The translations under genes and the position numbers were made by a program. Shown here in pieces: positions 26,727-34,273 of a DNA stretch of 64,000 nt. Position 1 is the first letter of the stretch. The number at the start of each line of letters is the position of its first letter. The notes beneath the pieces were generated by a model. It worked only from the letters and a program-made list of their open reading frames with translations. It was not told the origin of the DNA and searched no databases. The DNA lies in assembly GCA_050012175.1 (NCBI GenBank), contig JBEKHR010000001.1, positions 1 through 64,000 of the forward strand. The letters are read 5' to 3'. The DNA is from CAVROP01 sp050012175 (GTDB taxonomy: Bacteria; Acidobacteriota; Terriglobia; UBA7540).

Positions 26727-26856
26727 GCTCCCCTCACCCCCCTCCCCTCTCCCCCAAGGGGGCGAGGGGAGAGTCGATTCGGATTCACTGCCCTCTCCCA
26801 CTTGGGGGAGAGGGTGGTCCCGCCCTGCGGGACCGGGTGAGGGGGTCACGCAGCAG
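26727..26856. repeat. CCCTCTCCC / GGGAGAGGG dispersed repeat
   Basis: Two facing blocks: CCCCTCACCCCCCTCCCCTC with CCCCAAGGGGGCGAGGGGAG, then CCCTCTCCCACTTGGGGGAG and GAGGGTGGTCCCGCCCTGCG, ending GGGTGAGGGGG. Same family as 6693-6760 and about 9725. The rest of the gap to 26940 holds nothing recognisable. Confidence 0.7.
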
Positions 26857-26940
26857 GCGATGTAACAGTTGTTTCATAACAGGCCCTAACGGCCCGGCCG
26901 GGGCGGGACAACGCACAACCGGCAAGAATAGTTTCTTACG

Positions 26941-28521
26941 ATGAAAATCCTTACTGCTGCACAGATGCAACGCATCGACCGGCTGACCACCGAGCGCTAC
27001 GGTGTTCCGAGCCTAACGCTAATGGAGAACGCCGGACGAGGTGTGGTGGAGTATCTTGAGGAGCGCTTTGCCCCACTGGAGCAGCAACGGATCGTCATTC
27101 TGTGCGGGCGGGGAAATAACGGCGGCGACGGCCTCGTGGTGGCCCGTATGCTGCGCGATAAAGGGCTGAAGCCAAGGGTGGTCCTGTTCGCGGACCCCCA
27201 GAAGGTGCAAGGCGACGCGGCCGTCAACCTCGAGCGGCTGGCGATTTCGGCGATGCCCGAGGTCGTCGAAAGTCTCGAAGCTTGGCAACGCATCAAGCTG
27301 AGCCTGAAAGGCACAACGTTGTTGGTTGACGCGCTTCTGGGAACGGGGCTCTCCAAGCCGCTGGGAGGCCTGCTCCTGGAAGTAGTTCGAGAGGTCAACA
27401 CGGAATTGGCCGCCGCGCAGGTGGTGGCGGTGGATTTGCCTTCCGGCATCTCAGCCGACACGGGGGAGTTGATCGGCGAGCACGTGCGTGCTGGCTTCTC
27501 CGTCACCTTCACCGCGCCAAAAATTGCGCATGTCTTTCCACCGGCGTGTGAACGTGTAGGGGAATGGGTCCTCAGGCAAATTGGAACACCGCCCGAGGTA
27601 CTCGAAAGCGATTCGGAACTCTTCTTGAGCTTGGCCTGCCGCGAAGACTTTGCCTGGATTGCGCGGCCTCGAAAGCCCGACGCGCACAAAGGCAATTTTG
27701 GCCACGTCCTGATTCTGGCCGGGTCGGTAGGGAAGACCGGGGCAGCCGCGCTGGCTGCCCTGGCCGCTTTGAGGGCTGGCGCGGGGCTTGTGACCGTGGC
27801 CACTGCCGCAAGCGCTTTGCCCATTGTGGCGTCGCTGGGAATGGAATACATGACGGAGCCGCTTCCGGAAACAGAGGCGGGCACGATTGCGCTGCGCGCG
27901 CTCGAGCAGGGGCGGTTGGACAAGTTGCTGGAAGGTAAGTCCGTTCTGGCCCTCGGTCCGGGGATGGGCAGTGTCCCCGAAACGGCGGAATTGGTCCGCA
28001 CGCTGGTAAACCGTCGTCGCGTCCCTGTGGTCTTGGATGCCGATGGCCTGAACGCCTTCGCGGGCTGCATGCACACCTTCCACACCGGGGGTGATTTACC
28101 GGACGCTGTATTGACGCCCCACCCTGGCGAAATGAGCCGCCTTGCGGGCTTAGGAACTACGGAAATCCAAGCGCACCGTGTCGAGAGCGCGCGTGAGTTC
28201 GCCCGGATGCACCAGGTGAACCTCGTGTTGAAGGGCTTTCGCACTCTTACGGCCGCGCCCGACGGGAAGGTTTGGGTGAACCCGACGGGCAATCCCGGCA
28301 TGGCCACCGGTGGGACAGGTGACGTTCTAACGGGCGTGATTGCGGGGCTTGTGGCACAATATCGTGATCGGCCGATGAGCGAGGTTGCAGCGGCGGCAGT
28401 ATACCTGCACGGCTTGGCGGGAGACTTGGTGGCGAAAGAACTGGGGCAGGCTTCACTTATCGCAGGTGATTTGCTCGGCGCGTTGCCGCGGGCGTACAAG
28501 GCAGTGACGAGTGATGAGTGA
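26941..28521 (+). CDS. nnr: Bifunctional NAD(P)H-hydrate epimerase / ADP-dependent dehydratase
   Basis: 526 residues. The N-terminal epimerase domain (1-215) contains CGRGNNGGDGLVVARML and DALLGTGLSKPLGG. The C-terminal ribokinase-like dehydratase (about 225-520) contains HKGNFGHVLILAGSVGKTGA, LTPHPGEMSRLAG and the nucleotide-binding GNPGMATGGTGDVLTG. It repairs damaged NAD(P)HX. tsaE follows after a repeat spacer, a pairing known in many bacteria. Confidence 0.95.
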   Translation: MKILTAAQMQRIDRLTTERYGVPSLTLMENAGRGVVEYLEERFAPLEQQRIVILCGRGNNGGDGLVVARMLRDKGLKPRVVLFADPQKVQGDAAVNLERLAISAMPEVVESLEAWQRIKLSLKGTTLLVDALLGTGLSKPLGGLLLEVVREVNTELAAAQVVAVDLPSGISADTGELIGEHVRAGFSVTFTAPKIAHVFPPACERVGEWVLRQIGTPPEVLESDSELFLSLACREDFAWIARPRKPDAHKGNFGHVLILAGSVGKTGAAALAALAALRAGAGLVTVATAASALPIVASLGMEYMTEPLPETEAGTIALRALEQGRLDKLLEGKSVLALGPGMGSVPETAELVRTLVNRRRVPVVLDADGLNAFAGCMHTFHTGGDLPDAVLTPHPGEMSRLAGLGTTEIQAHRVESAREFARMHQVNLVLKGFRTLTAAPDGKVWVNPTGNPGMATGGTGDVLTGVIAGLVAQYRDRPMSEVAAAAVYLHGLAGDLVAKELGQASLIAGDLLGALPRAYKAVTSDE

Positions 28522-28645
28522 CGAGTGACAAGTGACAAGCCACCTCAACTGTTTTTGCTTTTCACTTGTTAGAAGTAACGAGTAAAGAGCCAACAACCAA
28601 CGCTCGCGAATTGTTCTTGCTCGTCACTTGTCACTCGTCACTGAG
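28503..28645. repeat. Self-complementary GTGACGAGTGACAA tracts
   Basis: AGTGACGAGTGACAAGTGAC near 28520-28540 is present as its exact complement GTCACTTGTCACTCGTCACT near 28622-28642. Together they can form a long hairpin between the nnr stop and the tsaE start. The first units overlap the 3' end of nnr. Confidence 0.85.
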
Positions 28646-28654
28646 GTTCGGTCA

Positions 28655-29101
28655 ATGCTACTCCCTGCGAGAACTCTTGCCCAACGGGTCACCCATTCGC
28701 CCGAGGAGACAGTGAATTTCGGACGCGAGTTGGCTAAGGAAGTCCAGCCACCTTGCATGGTATTGTTGGAAGGAGAATTGGGAAGCGGCAAGACGACGCT
28801 GGTGAAGGGGATCTTGGCCAGCCTGGCTTCCATCCCTGAGGAAGAAGTGACCAGCCCCTCCTTCACGCTGGTGCATGAGTACGGTCCTGAAGGCAAGATT
28901 TACCACGTGGACCTTTACCGCATTGAGGGGGGGCGCGACCTGGCCACGCTGGGGCTGGACGATTTGCAGGGCCCGGATACGACAGTCCTCATTGAGTGGG
29001 GGGAGAAGCTCGGTGAGGATATTCCGCGACCCTGCATCCGAATCCGCTTGGAACACCTGGGGCGCGATGGACGTCGAATCACGGTCGAGCGCCTGGTTTG
29101 A
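28655..29101 (+). CDS. tsaE: tRNA threonylcarbamoyladenosine biosynthesis ATPase TsaE
   Basis: 148 aa from ATG 28655, with TGAGG upstream; a TTG further upstream lies in a repeat. Walker A loop GELGSGKTTLVKGI at about residues 40-53, then TSPSFTLVHEY, HVDLYRIEGG and VLIEWGEKLGE, all TsaE hallmarks. It works with TsaB/TsaD to form t6A37 on ANN-decoding tRNAs. tsaB/tsaD are not in the window. Confidence 0.94.
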   Translation: MLLPARTLAQRVTHSPEETVNFGRELAKEVQPPCMVLLEGELGSGKTTLVKGILASLASIPEEEVTSPSFTLVHEYGPEGKIYHVDLYRIEGGRDLATLGLDDLQGPDTTVLIEWGEKLGEDIPRPCIRIRLEHLGRDGRRITVERLV

Positions 29102-29102
29102 T

Positions 29103-29212
29103 TGTCGATTGGTGATTGGCGATTGTCGATTGTCGATTGAAAAAAGGTGGGGTGAACTGCCCCCTGTCAATCGTCAATCGAGAATCGTCAATCGGCAATC
29201 GGCAATATCAAG
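29103..29212. repeat. Paired GATTGTCGATTG / CAATCGTCAATC tracts
   Basis: 29103-29140 has GATTGTCGATTGGTGATTGG-type units. 29165-29212 has the complementary CAATCGTCAATCGAGAATCG units. They flank a short unique loop and can fold back on each other. Confidence 0.8.
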
Positions 29213-29241
29213 GGCAATCTCAGTAACGGAGAAAAACAAAT

Positions 29242-30048
29242 ATGACGGAAACAGGACCCACGCCCTGGGGGCTGATTGTCGGTTCGTCGAGTGGTTTCGG
29301 CGCCGCTACAAGCCTCGAGCTCGCGCGCGCCGGGCTGAACATTTTCGGTGTGCATTTTGATCGGCGCTCCAATATGCCTCAGGTGGAGCAGGTTATGGAG
29401 AGCATTCGGGACGCTGGGCGGGACGTCCTGTTCTTCAATATAAATGCTGCGGACCCTGCCAAGCGCACGGAAGCTTTGAACCGGATGCAAGAATACTGGA
29501 GCAAGAAAGGCGGCGGCAACTTCATCAAAGTCTTTCTTCATTCCGTCGCTTTCGGGTCGCTGAAAGCTTACCTCGCGGATTCTCCCGAAGATGAATTGAC
29601 CCAGATGCAAATGGACATGACGGTGGATGTCATGGGGAACAATCTTGTCTACTGGGTCCAGGATTTGTTTCGCCGGAAAATGCTGGGGCGCGGCAGCCGC
29701 ATTTACGCCATGACGAGTGCGGGCGGGCACAGCGTGATTCCGAGTTATGGCCCTGTCTCAGCGGCCAAGGCGGTCCTCGAGTCCCACATCCGCCAACTGG
29801 CCTACGAACTGATGCCTCACGGTATCACCGCCAACGCCATCCAGGCGGGCGTGACTCTTACCCCTGGTTCGAGCAAGATCCCTGGAATCGATAAGCTGGC
29901 AGAGTTTGCCCGAATGCGGAACCCTGGAGGGCGCCTGACTACACCCGAAGATGTGGCCTCCGCCATCGTCGCCTTGATGGACGACCGCACCCATTGGATT
30001 ACGGGTAATGTCATTCGTGTGGATGGCGGCGAGGATATCGTCACTTAA
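29242..30048 (+). CDS. SDR-family reductase, enoyl-ACP reductase-like
   Basis: 268 residues; GGAG lies about 10 nt upstream. Modified nucleotide loop (LIVGSSSGFGAATS), a long variable segment with FFNINAADPAKR, LHSVAFGSLKAYL, then YGPVSAAKAVLESHIRQLA with a Tyr-x6-Lys spacing as in FabI/FabL enoyl reductases rather than Tyr-x3-Lys, and C-terminal WITGNVIRVDGGEDI. Likely reduces an enoyl thioester, possibly in fatty acid synthesis. Exact substrate uncertain. Confidence 0.85.
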   Translation: MTETGPTPWGLIVGSSSGFGAATSLELARAGLNIFGVHFDRRSNMPQVEQVMESIRDAGRDVLFFNINAADPAKRTEALNRMQEYWSKKGGGNFIKVFLHSVAFGSLKAYLADSPEDELTQMQMDMTVDVMGNNLVYWVQDLFRRKMLGRGSRIYAMTSAGGHSVIPSYGPVSAAKAVLESHIRQLAYELMPHGITANAIQAGVTLTPGSSKIPGIDKLAEFARMRNPGGRLTTPEDVASAIVALMDDRTHWITGNVIRVDGGEDIVT

Positions 30049-30057
30049 TTACCCATG

Positions 30058-30190
30058 CTGTCATTCTGAGTCCTTCGCTGTCATTCTGAGCGGAGCGAAG
30101 AATCTCGCTCTGGACTTTTCCGCCGAGAAAGAGCAGGGCGAGATGCTTCGCAGAGTTTGCCCTGAGCGAAGCGAACGGGCTCAGCATGAC
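30058..30190. repeat. Dispersed element, TGTCATTCTGA family
   Basis: TGTCATTCTGAGTCCTTCGC then TGTCATTCTGAGCGGAGCGA with AGAATCTCGC, and at the right CCTGAGCGAAGCGAACGGGC with TCAGCATGACA. The ends are inverted copies of TGTCAT(T/G)CTGA. Confidence 0.75.
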
Positions 30191-30333
30191 ATACCCGAAA
30201 GTAGTATGACTACTGACAACTTCGCTCCGCATGACCGGGCATCGTTCCGCTTTTGACGCGCTATAGGGAATCTGCTAGCATTATATTTGGTGAAGGATTG
30301 CTCCCCCGTAAGAGGGCAAAAAAGCGAGTTGGC

Positions 30334-31293
30334 ATGAAACTCAAGAAGGTTTTGCTCGCCAAGCCGCGCGGATTCTGCGCTGGTGTGGATCGGGCTATTG
30401 ACGTGGTTCACATGGCCCTCGAGCTTTTCCAAGCCCCCGTTTATGTGCGCAGGGAGATTGTCCATAACAAGCACGTGATCCAGTCTCTCGCCGCCAAGGG
30501 AGCCGTCTTTGTGGATGAGATTGACCAGGTCCCGGCAGGGGCAGTGGTCATTTTCAGCGCCCACGGTGTTTCGCCGGCAGTCCGAGCCCGGGCTGAGGCA
30601 AAACATCTGCGAGTAATTGATGCCACCTGCCCTTTGGTTACCAAAGTTCATACGGAGGCTCTCCGATTTGCAAGAGAGGGCAACTCCATTGTTCTCGTGG
30701 GGCACGCGGGGCATGAGGAGATTGTTGGGACCATGGGTGAAGCTCCGGAGCACACCCAGTTAGTCGGCAGCGTGGAAGAGGCAGAAGAAGTTCAGGTTTC
30801 GGATCCCGATCGTGTTGCCGTCACCACGCAAACGACGCTCGGGGTTGACGACACCCGAGAGATCATTGAGGTTCTCCGGCGGCGCTTCCCCAAACTGGTC
30901 AGCCCTCCTAGTGATGACATCTGTTACGCCACTCAGAACCGGCAATGGGCGGTCAAGCTTCTGGCCAAGGAAGCGGAGGTGATCCTGGTTCTCGGCTCCG
31001 ACAATAGTTCTAATTCCAGGCGTCTTCGAGAAGTCGCCGAGATGTCGGGAGCACGCGCTTACCTTATCGAAGACGCGTCGAAGATTGACCCTGCCTGGCT
31101 CGAAAAGGTTCAGTGCGTCGGCATCACCGCCGGCGCCTCGGCTCCTGAGCACCTCGTTCAGGACGTGGTTGCCTACTTCGAGGGTTTGGGAGTGGAACAG
31201 GTCGAGGAAATTGAGCCTGTGGAAGAAAAAGTGACGTTCAATCCTCCACCCGAACTTGCCCGCGCCATGGCGAAGCGCGGGATGGTAAGTTGA
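30334..31293 (+). CDS. ispH: 4-hydroxy-3-methylbut-2-enyl diphosphate reductase
   Basis: 319 aa from ATG 30334; an upstream in-frame ATG adds 27 unconserved residues. The three iron-sulfur cysteines are in KPRGFCAGVDRAI, DATCPLVTKVH and DDICYATQNRQ. Conserved histidines lie in VHNKHVI and LVGHAGHEE, and GITAGASAPEHLVQDV ends the domain. It makes IPP and DMAPP in the last step of the MEP pathway, via a 4Fe-4S cluster. Confidence 0.96.
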   Translation: MKLKKVLLAKPRGFCAGVDRAIDVVHMALELFQAPVYVRREIVHNKHVIQSLAAKGAVFVDEIDQVPAGAVVIFSAHGVSPAVRARAEAKHLRVIDATCPLVTKVHTEALRFAREGNSIVLVGHAGHEEIVGTMGEAPEHTQLVGSVEEAEEVQVSDPDRVAVTTQTTLGVDDTREIIEVLRRRFPKLVSPPSDDICYATQNRQWAVKLLAKEAEVILVLGSDNSSNSRRLREVAEMSGARAYLIEDASKIDPAWLEKVQCVGITAGASAPEHLVQDVVAYFEGLGVEQVEEIEPVEEKVTFNPPPELARAMAKRGMVS

Positions 31294-31390
31294 TTAGGTA
31301 GTCACAACACTTCGCCTTCCCCGATGCACTCCGGCTCTTAGGGTTGACGGGAGCGAACGCGAGACAGGACGCAATAAGCTGGATAACTCC

Positions 31391-32125
31391 GTGCCGAATG
31401 AAACGGTTACTTTTGTGCATGAGGTTCCCGCCCGGTTTGTCGAGCTCGCAAAAAGAATGGGCCCTTCAAATCCCGTCATTTGCGACATCGGCAGCCGCGA
31501 CGCCCTGGACGGGATCTATCTTTATAAGGCCCTTCATGCAACGGAGTGCCATGTTTTCGAGCCCAACCCGACAGCGGTAGAGATATGCAAGAGCAACGTC
31601 GCCAAATACGGAGATGGATGCAACATTTTCTTTAATCCGGTCGGCCTTTCCGACAAAGTGGGCACCGTGAGCTTTTTCCCGGTTAGCCCCGAGAAATCGG
31701 AGAATAGGGACATAGGGTTTTCATCCATGCTTCCCATAAACCCCGCCTATGCATCAAAACGGCGCGGGTCGATTGTCCAGGACAAAATCACAATCACCAC
31801 CACCACCCTCGATTCATACTTCGCGAAGAGAGAGAAGCAGCCGGATATATTATGGGTGGACGTAGAGGGCGCCGAGTTGCTTGTTTTCAGCGGTGGGGAG
31901 AAAGTCTTGGAACACGTAAAGTTAATCCATGTCGAGGTTTCTTTCCGCCCCATGCAAGTTGGAAAACCGCTCTTTTGGGAAATCGACGAATTCCTGAAAA
32001 AGAGACATTTTAGGCTTTTCGAGTTTATCGGCGTTTCATACCTTAAAGCGATTCTGGTCGTTCACAAGCTCCTGCCGAATTTGCCGTGGAGATGGAACGC
32101 TGTTTATTACCGTCAACAGCCTTAG
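31391..32125 (+). CDS. FkbM-family SAM-dependent methyltransferase
   Basis: 244 aa from GTG 31391 with no clear ribosome site, so the start is tentative. SAM motif NPVICDIGSRDALDGIYLYK near residue 27, acidic loop CHVFEPNPTAVEICKSN, then VGLSDKVGTVSF and DILWVDVEGAELLVFSGGEK, all typical of FkbM O-methyltransferases that modify sugars or polyketides. Its DNA looks AT-richer than the neighbours and it stands alone between ispH and nth. Acquisition is possible. Confidence 0.85.
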   Translation: MPNETVTFVHEVPARFVELAKRMGPSNPVICDIGSRDALDGIYLYKALHATECHVFEPNPTAVEICKSNVAKYGDGCNIFFNPVGLSDKVGTVSFFPVSPEKSENRDIGFSSMLPINPAYASKRRGSIVQDKITITTTTLDSYFAKREKQPDILWVDVEGAELLVFSGGEKVLEHVKLIHVEVSFRPMQVGKPLFWEIDEFLKKRHFRLFEFIGVSYLKAILVVHKLLPNLPWRWNAVYYRQQP

Positions 32126-32258
32126 GGTTAACGGGGGGAAACTGCCCTCAGCAGCGGCTTTCTAAGGATCTCTTGAGCAGATTGTGATGCTTGTTGCGTC
32201 TCATCGTATTGTCCCTTCTGTAACCCCTCTTAAGGCTGCCGTGACCTTCTGCGGCGAG

Positions 32259-32954
32259 TCAAACTGTTTTGTCACGTGAGTCGCAGATGGACTCGAGCGG
32301 GCACTCCGCGCACCGAGGCTTGCGCGCCTGGCAGACCTTTCTTCCAAACCAAATCACCTGGTGGCCAAAGGGTATCCAGCGCTCGAGCGGGACAAGCTTG
32401 ATCAGATCCTGCTCGACTTTCTCCGGAGTGTTCTGGGTTGAGAGCTTCAGCCGATTTGCGATGCGGAAAACGTGGGTGTCCACGACCACGCCCGTGGGTA
32501 TGCCGTAGGCAGTCCCCAGCACGACGTTGGCCGTCTTTCGCGCCACGCCGGGCAGGGTCAACATTTCCTCCATTGTTCGGGGGACCTGAGCGCCAAAATC
32601 GGTCACCAGTTTCTTTGCCGTTCCAATAATGTTCTTGGCCTTGTTGCGGAAGAACCCCGTGGAGCGGATCTCCTCTTCCAGAACCGGCTGCGGCAATGCG
32701 GCAAAGTCTTGCGGGGTGGGGTATTTCTGGAACAGTCCGGGCGTGACCTTGTTCACCCTCTCGTCGGTGCACTGGGCGGAGAGTATAGTGGCCACGAGGA
32801 GTTGGAAGGCATTCTCATGCCGCAGCGCGCACTGAGCTTGGGGAAAGAGTTGGTCCAGCGCCGAAAAGATCTTCTCGAGACGTTCTGGCGAAGCATAGTC
32901 CGTCTTCGGCTTGGCTCTCGCTTGCTTTTTGATCGACTTGGCTTTGCTGGGCAT
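32259..32954 (-). CDS. nth: Endonuclease III
   Basis: 231 residues with a basic N-terminal extension of about 20 aa. HhH-GPD core: catalytic Lys in LPGVARKTANVVL and Asp in VVVDTHVFRIANRL. C-terminal 4Fe-4S loop CQARKPRCAECPLESIC has the C-x6-C-x2-C-x5-C spacing. It excises oxidised pyrimidines with AP-lyase activity. GGAG precedes the ATG. It lies just downstream of hemQ on the same strand. Confidence 0.95.
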   Translation of the reverse strand: MPSKAKSIKKQARAKPKTDYASPERLEKIFSALDQLFPQAQCALRHENAFQLLVATILSAQCTDERVNKVTPGLFQKYPTPQDFAALPQPVLEEEIRSTGFFRNKAKNIIGTAKKLVTDFGAQVPRTMEEMLTLPGVARKTANVVLGTAYGIPTGVVVDTHVFRIANRLKLSTQNTPEKVEQDLIKLVPLERWIPFGHQVIWFGRKVCQARKPRCAECPLESICDSRDKTV

Positions 32955-32965
32955 GGTCGCTCCGC

Positions 32966-33685
32966 CTACCCTCCAAGGAGGTCCAAGACTTCCGCCAGTT
33001 CACGATGGATGCAGGTGAACGTGGGCGTGTCACGCAGGGTATAACTGGTAGCCTCGCTGTGGCGAAGTTCCATCACCAGGTCCACAAAGTGCTCGGGCTT
33101 GTCACTTTCAAACGCCACGACGAACTCCTGGTCGTCGAGCCCGAACGAATAAGTGGTGTTCAGCCTCACCGTCGGATACTTGTGGCCGATTTCGATATGT
33201 TCGTCCATCATACCTTGGCGGGCATGTTTAGTTAGCCGGTACCAAGCCTTGCTTTTCACGAACGGGTAAACGAACAGGTACTTGAACTGGCCGGGGACCA
33301 GCCTGAGGCGCGTTCCTTCCTGGCCTTCGTGCGTGTGCTTATCCACGTAAACGGAGCGCTTGGTCATCGACAAGTAGGAATACGGCGTGGTCAGGTAGTT
33401 GCCGAGCCCCGTGGCCAGAAGTTGTGCGCTCATTTCCTGGAGCTTCAGCGGGTCGTAGCCAATGCGCCAGAGCATGAAGTCACAATCGCCGCGGATGCCC
33501 ACCAGCGAATACGCGACCACGAGCATATCCTGTTCGGAGCTCCTCACAACCTCAACAAACTCACACTTCCCCTTCTTGCGCTCTTCTGCCGGCAGCCGCC
33601 GCCACACCGGGTCGACTTTGTAGAAGGCGAAGTTGACGTACTGGCGGCGGTCGTCGCCGCTCGCTTCCCGATGCTTCTGTTCCAT
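32966..33685 (-). CDS. hemQ: Chlorite dismutase-family protein, probable coproheme decarboxylase HemQ
   Basis: 239 residues. N-terminal ferredoxin-like half (YVNFAFYKVDPVWRRLP) and heme-binding C-terminal half: LFVYPFVKSKAWYRL, HARQGMMDEHIEIGHKYP containing the proximal histidine, and LDDQEFVVAFESD. This arrangement matches the HemQ/ChdC branch that converts coproheme to heme b. The chlorite-splitting branch cannot be wholly excluded. No other heme genes are adjacent; nth lies 11 bp downstream. Confidence 0.88.
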   Translation of the reverse strand: MEQKHREASGDDRRQYVNFAFYKVDPVWRRLPAEERKKGKCEFVEVVRSSEQDMLVVAYSLVGIRGDCDFMLWRIGYDPLKLQEMSAQLLATGLGNYLTTPYSYLSMTKRSVYVDKHTHEGQEGTRLRLVPGQFKYLFVYPFVKSKAWYRLTKHARQGMMDEHIEIGHKYPTVRLNTTYSFGLDDQEFVVAFESDKPEHFVDLVMELRHSEATSYTLRDTPTFTCIHRELAEVLDLLGG

Positions 33686-33933
33686 TAAGACTTCCGCTCC
33701 CGCTCGAGATTACTGGTTATAGAATAGGCCGGCAAGTGCGGCACAAAGCTTCCAAGGGACGCCAGCCTGCGCGGCATCCTTTGGGAATGCGGTGACAAGA
33801 GCCCTCGCACGGCCATGCACGCCTGTTTCCGGTTTCTCGCGCCAGACAAGCTCTCAATATAGCATGAAAGGCCATGGGTTCGCCTGAACCCCTAAGTACG
33901 GACCTGATGCTCTTTATTCTGACTCCTTCCGCC

Positions 33934-34094
33934 ATACTCACCAGTCTCACCGCCACCTGCAAGCGCCTCAGGCTCGACCCCTTCGCCTACCTACGCGACC
34001 TCTTCGACGTATCAGCCGCCATCCCCAAAGCCGCCCGACCGAGTTGCTTCCCGACCAGTGGAAGACAGCCCGCCAACCAGCCCCTATATCCTAA
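33934..34094 (+). pseudogene. IS66-family transposase C-terminal relic
   Basis: In one frame: ILTSLTATCKRLRLDPFAYL followed by RDLF, the near-terminal helix of IS66 TnpC transposases. The reading then needs a frame change near 34030 to continue RPTELLPDQWKTARQP and a stop at 34092-34094, matching the usual IS66 end. The upstream body of the gene is absent. A decayed remnant only. Confidence 0.7.
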
Positions 34095-34273
34095 GGCGGT
34101 GAAATTCTTTTGCCTCGGCCGAAAAATGCGCATCTGATAATTTGGAGACGTTATGTAGGCAGAAAAACCGCCATGCCCCGCGACCTGCTCGAGATTCGGG
34201 GTGGCGTTGTTGCGACAATTCAGAGTATAATTCATTGTAGACGCGGCCGAAGTCTGCGCATCCAAAGTAATTG

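Noticed and set aside
26997..28538. 513-codon open frame on the minus strand
   Set aside because: Antisense to the bifunctional nnr gene, whose motifs are unmistakable. The translation is Ser/Pro/Arg-rich nonsense.
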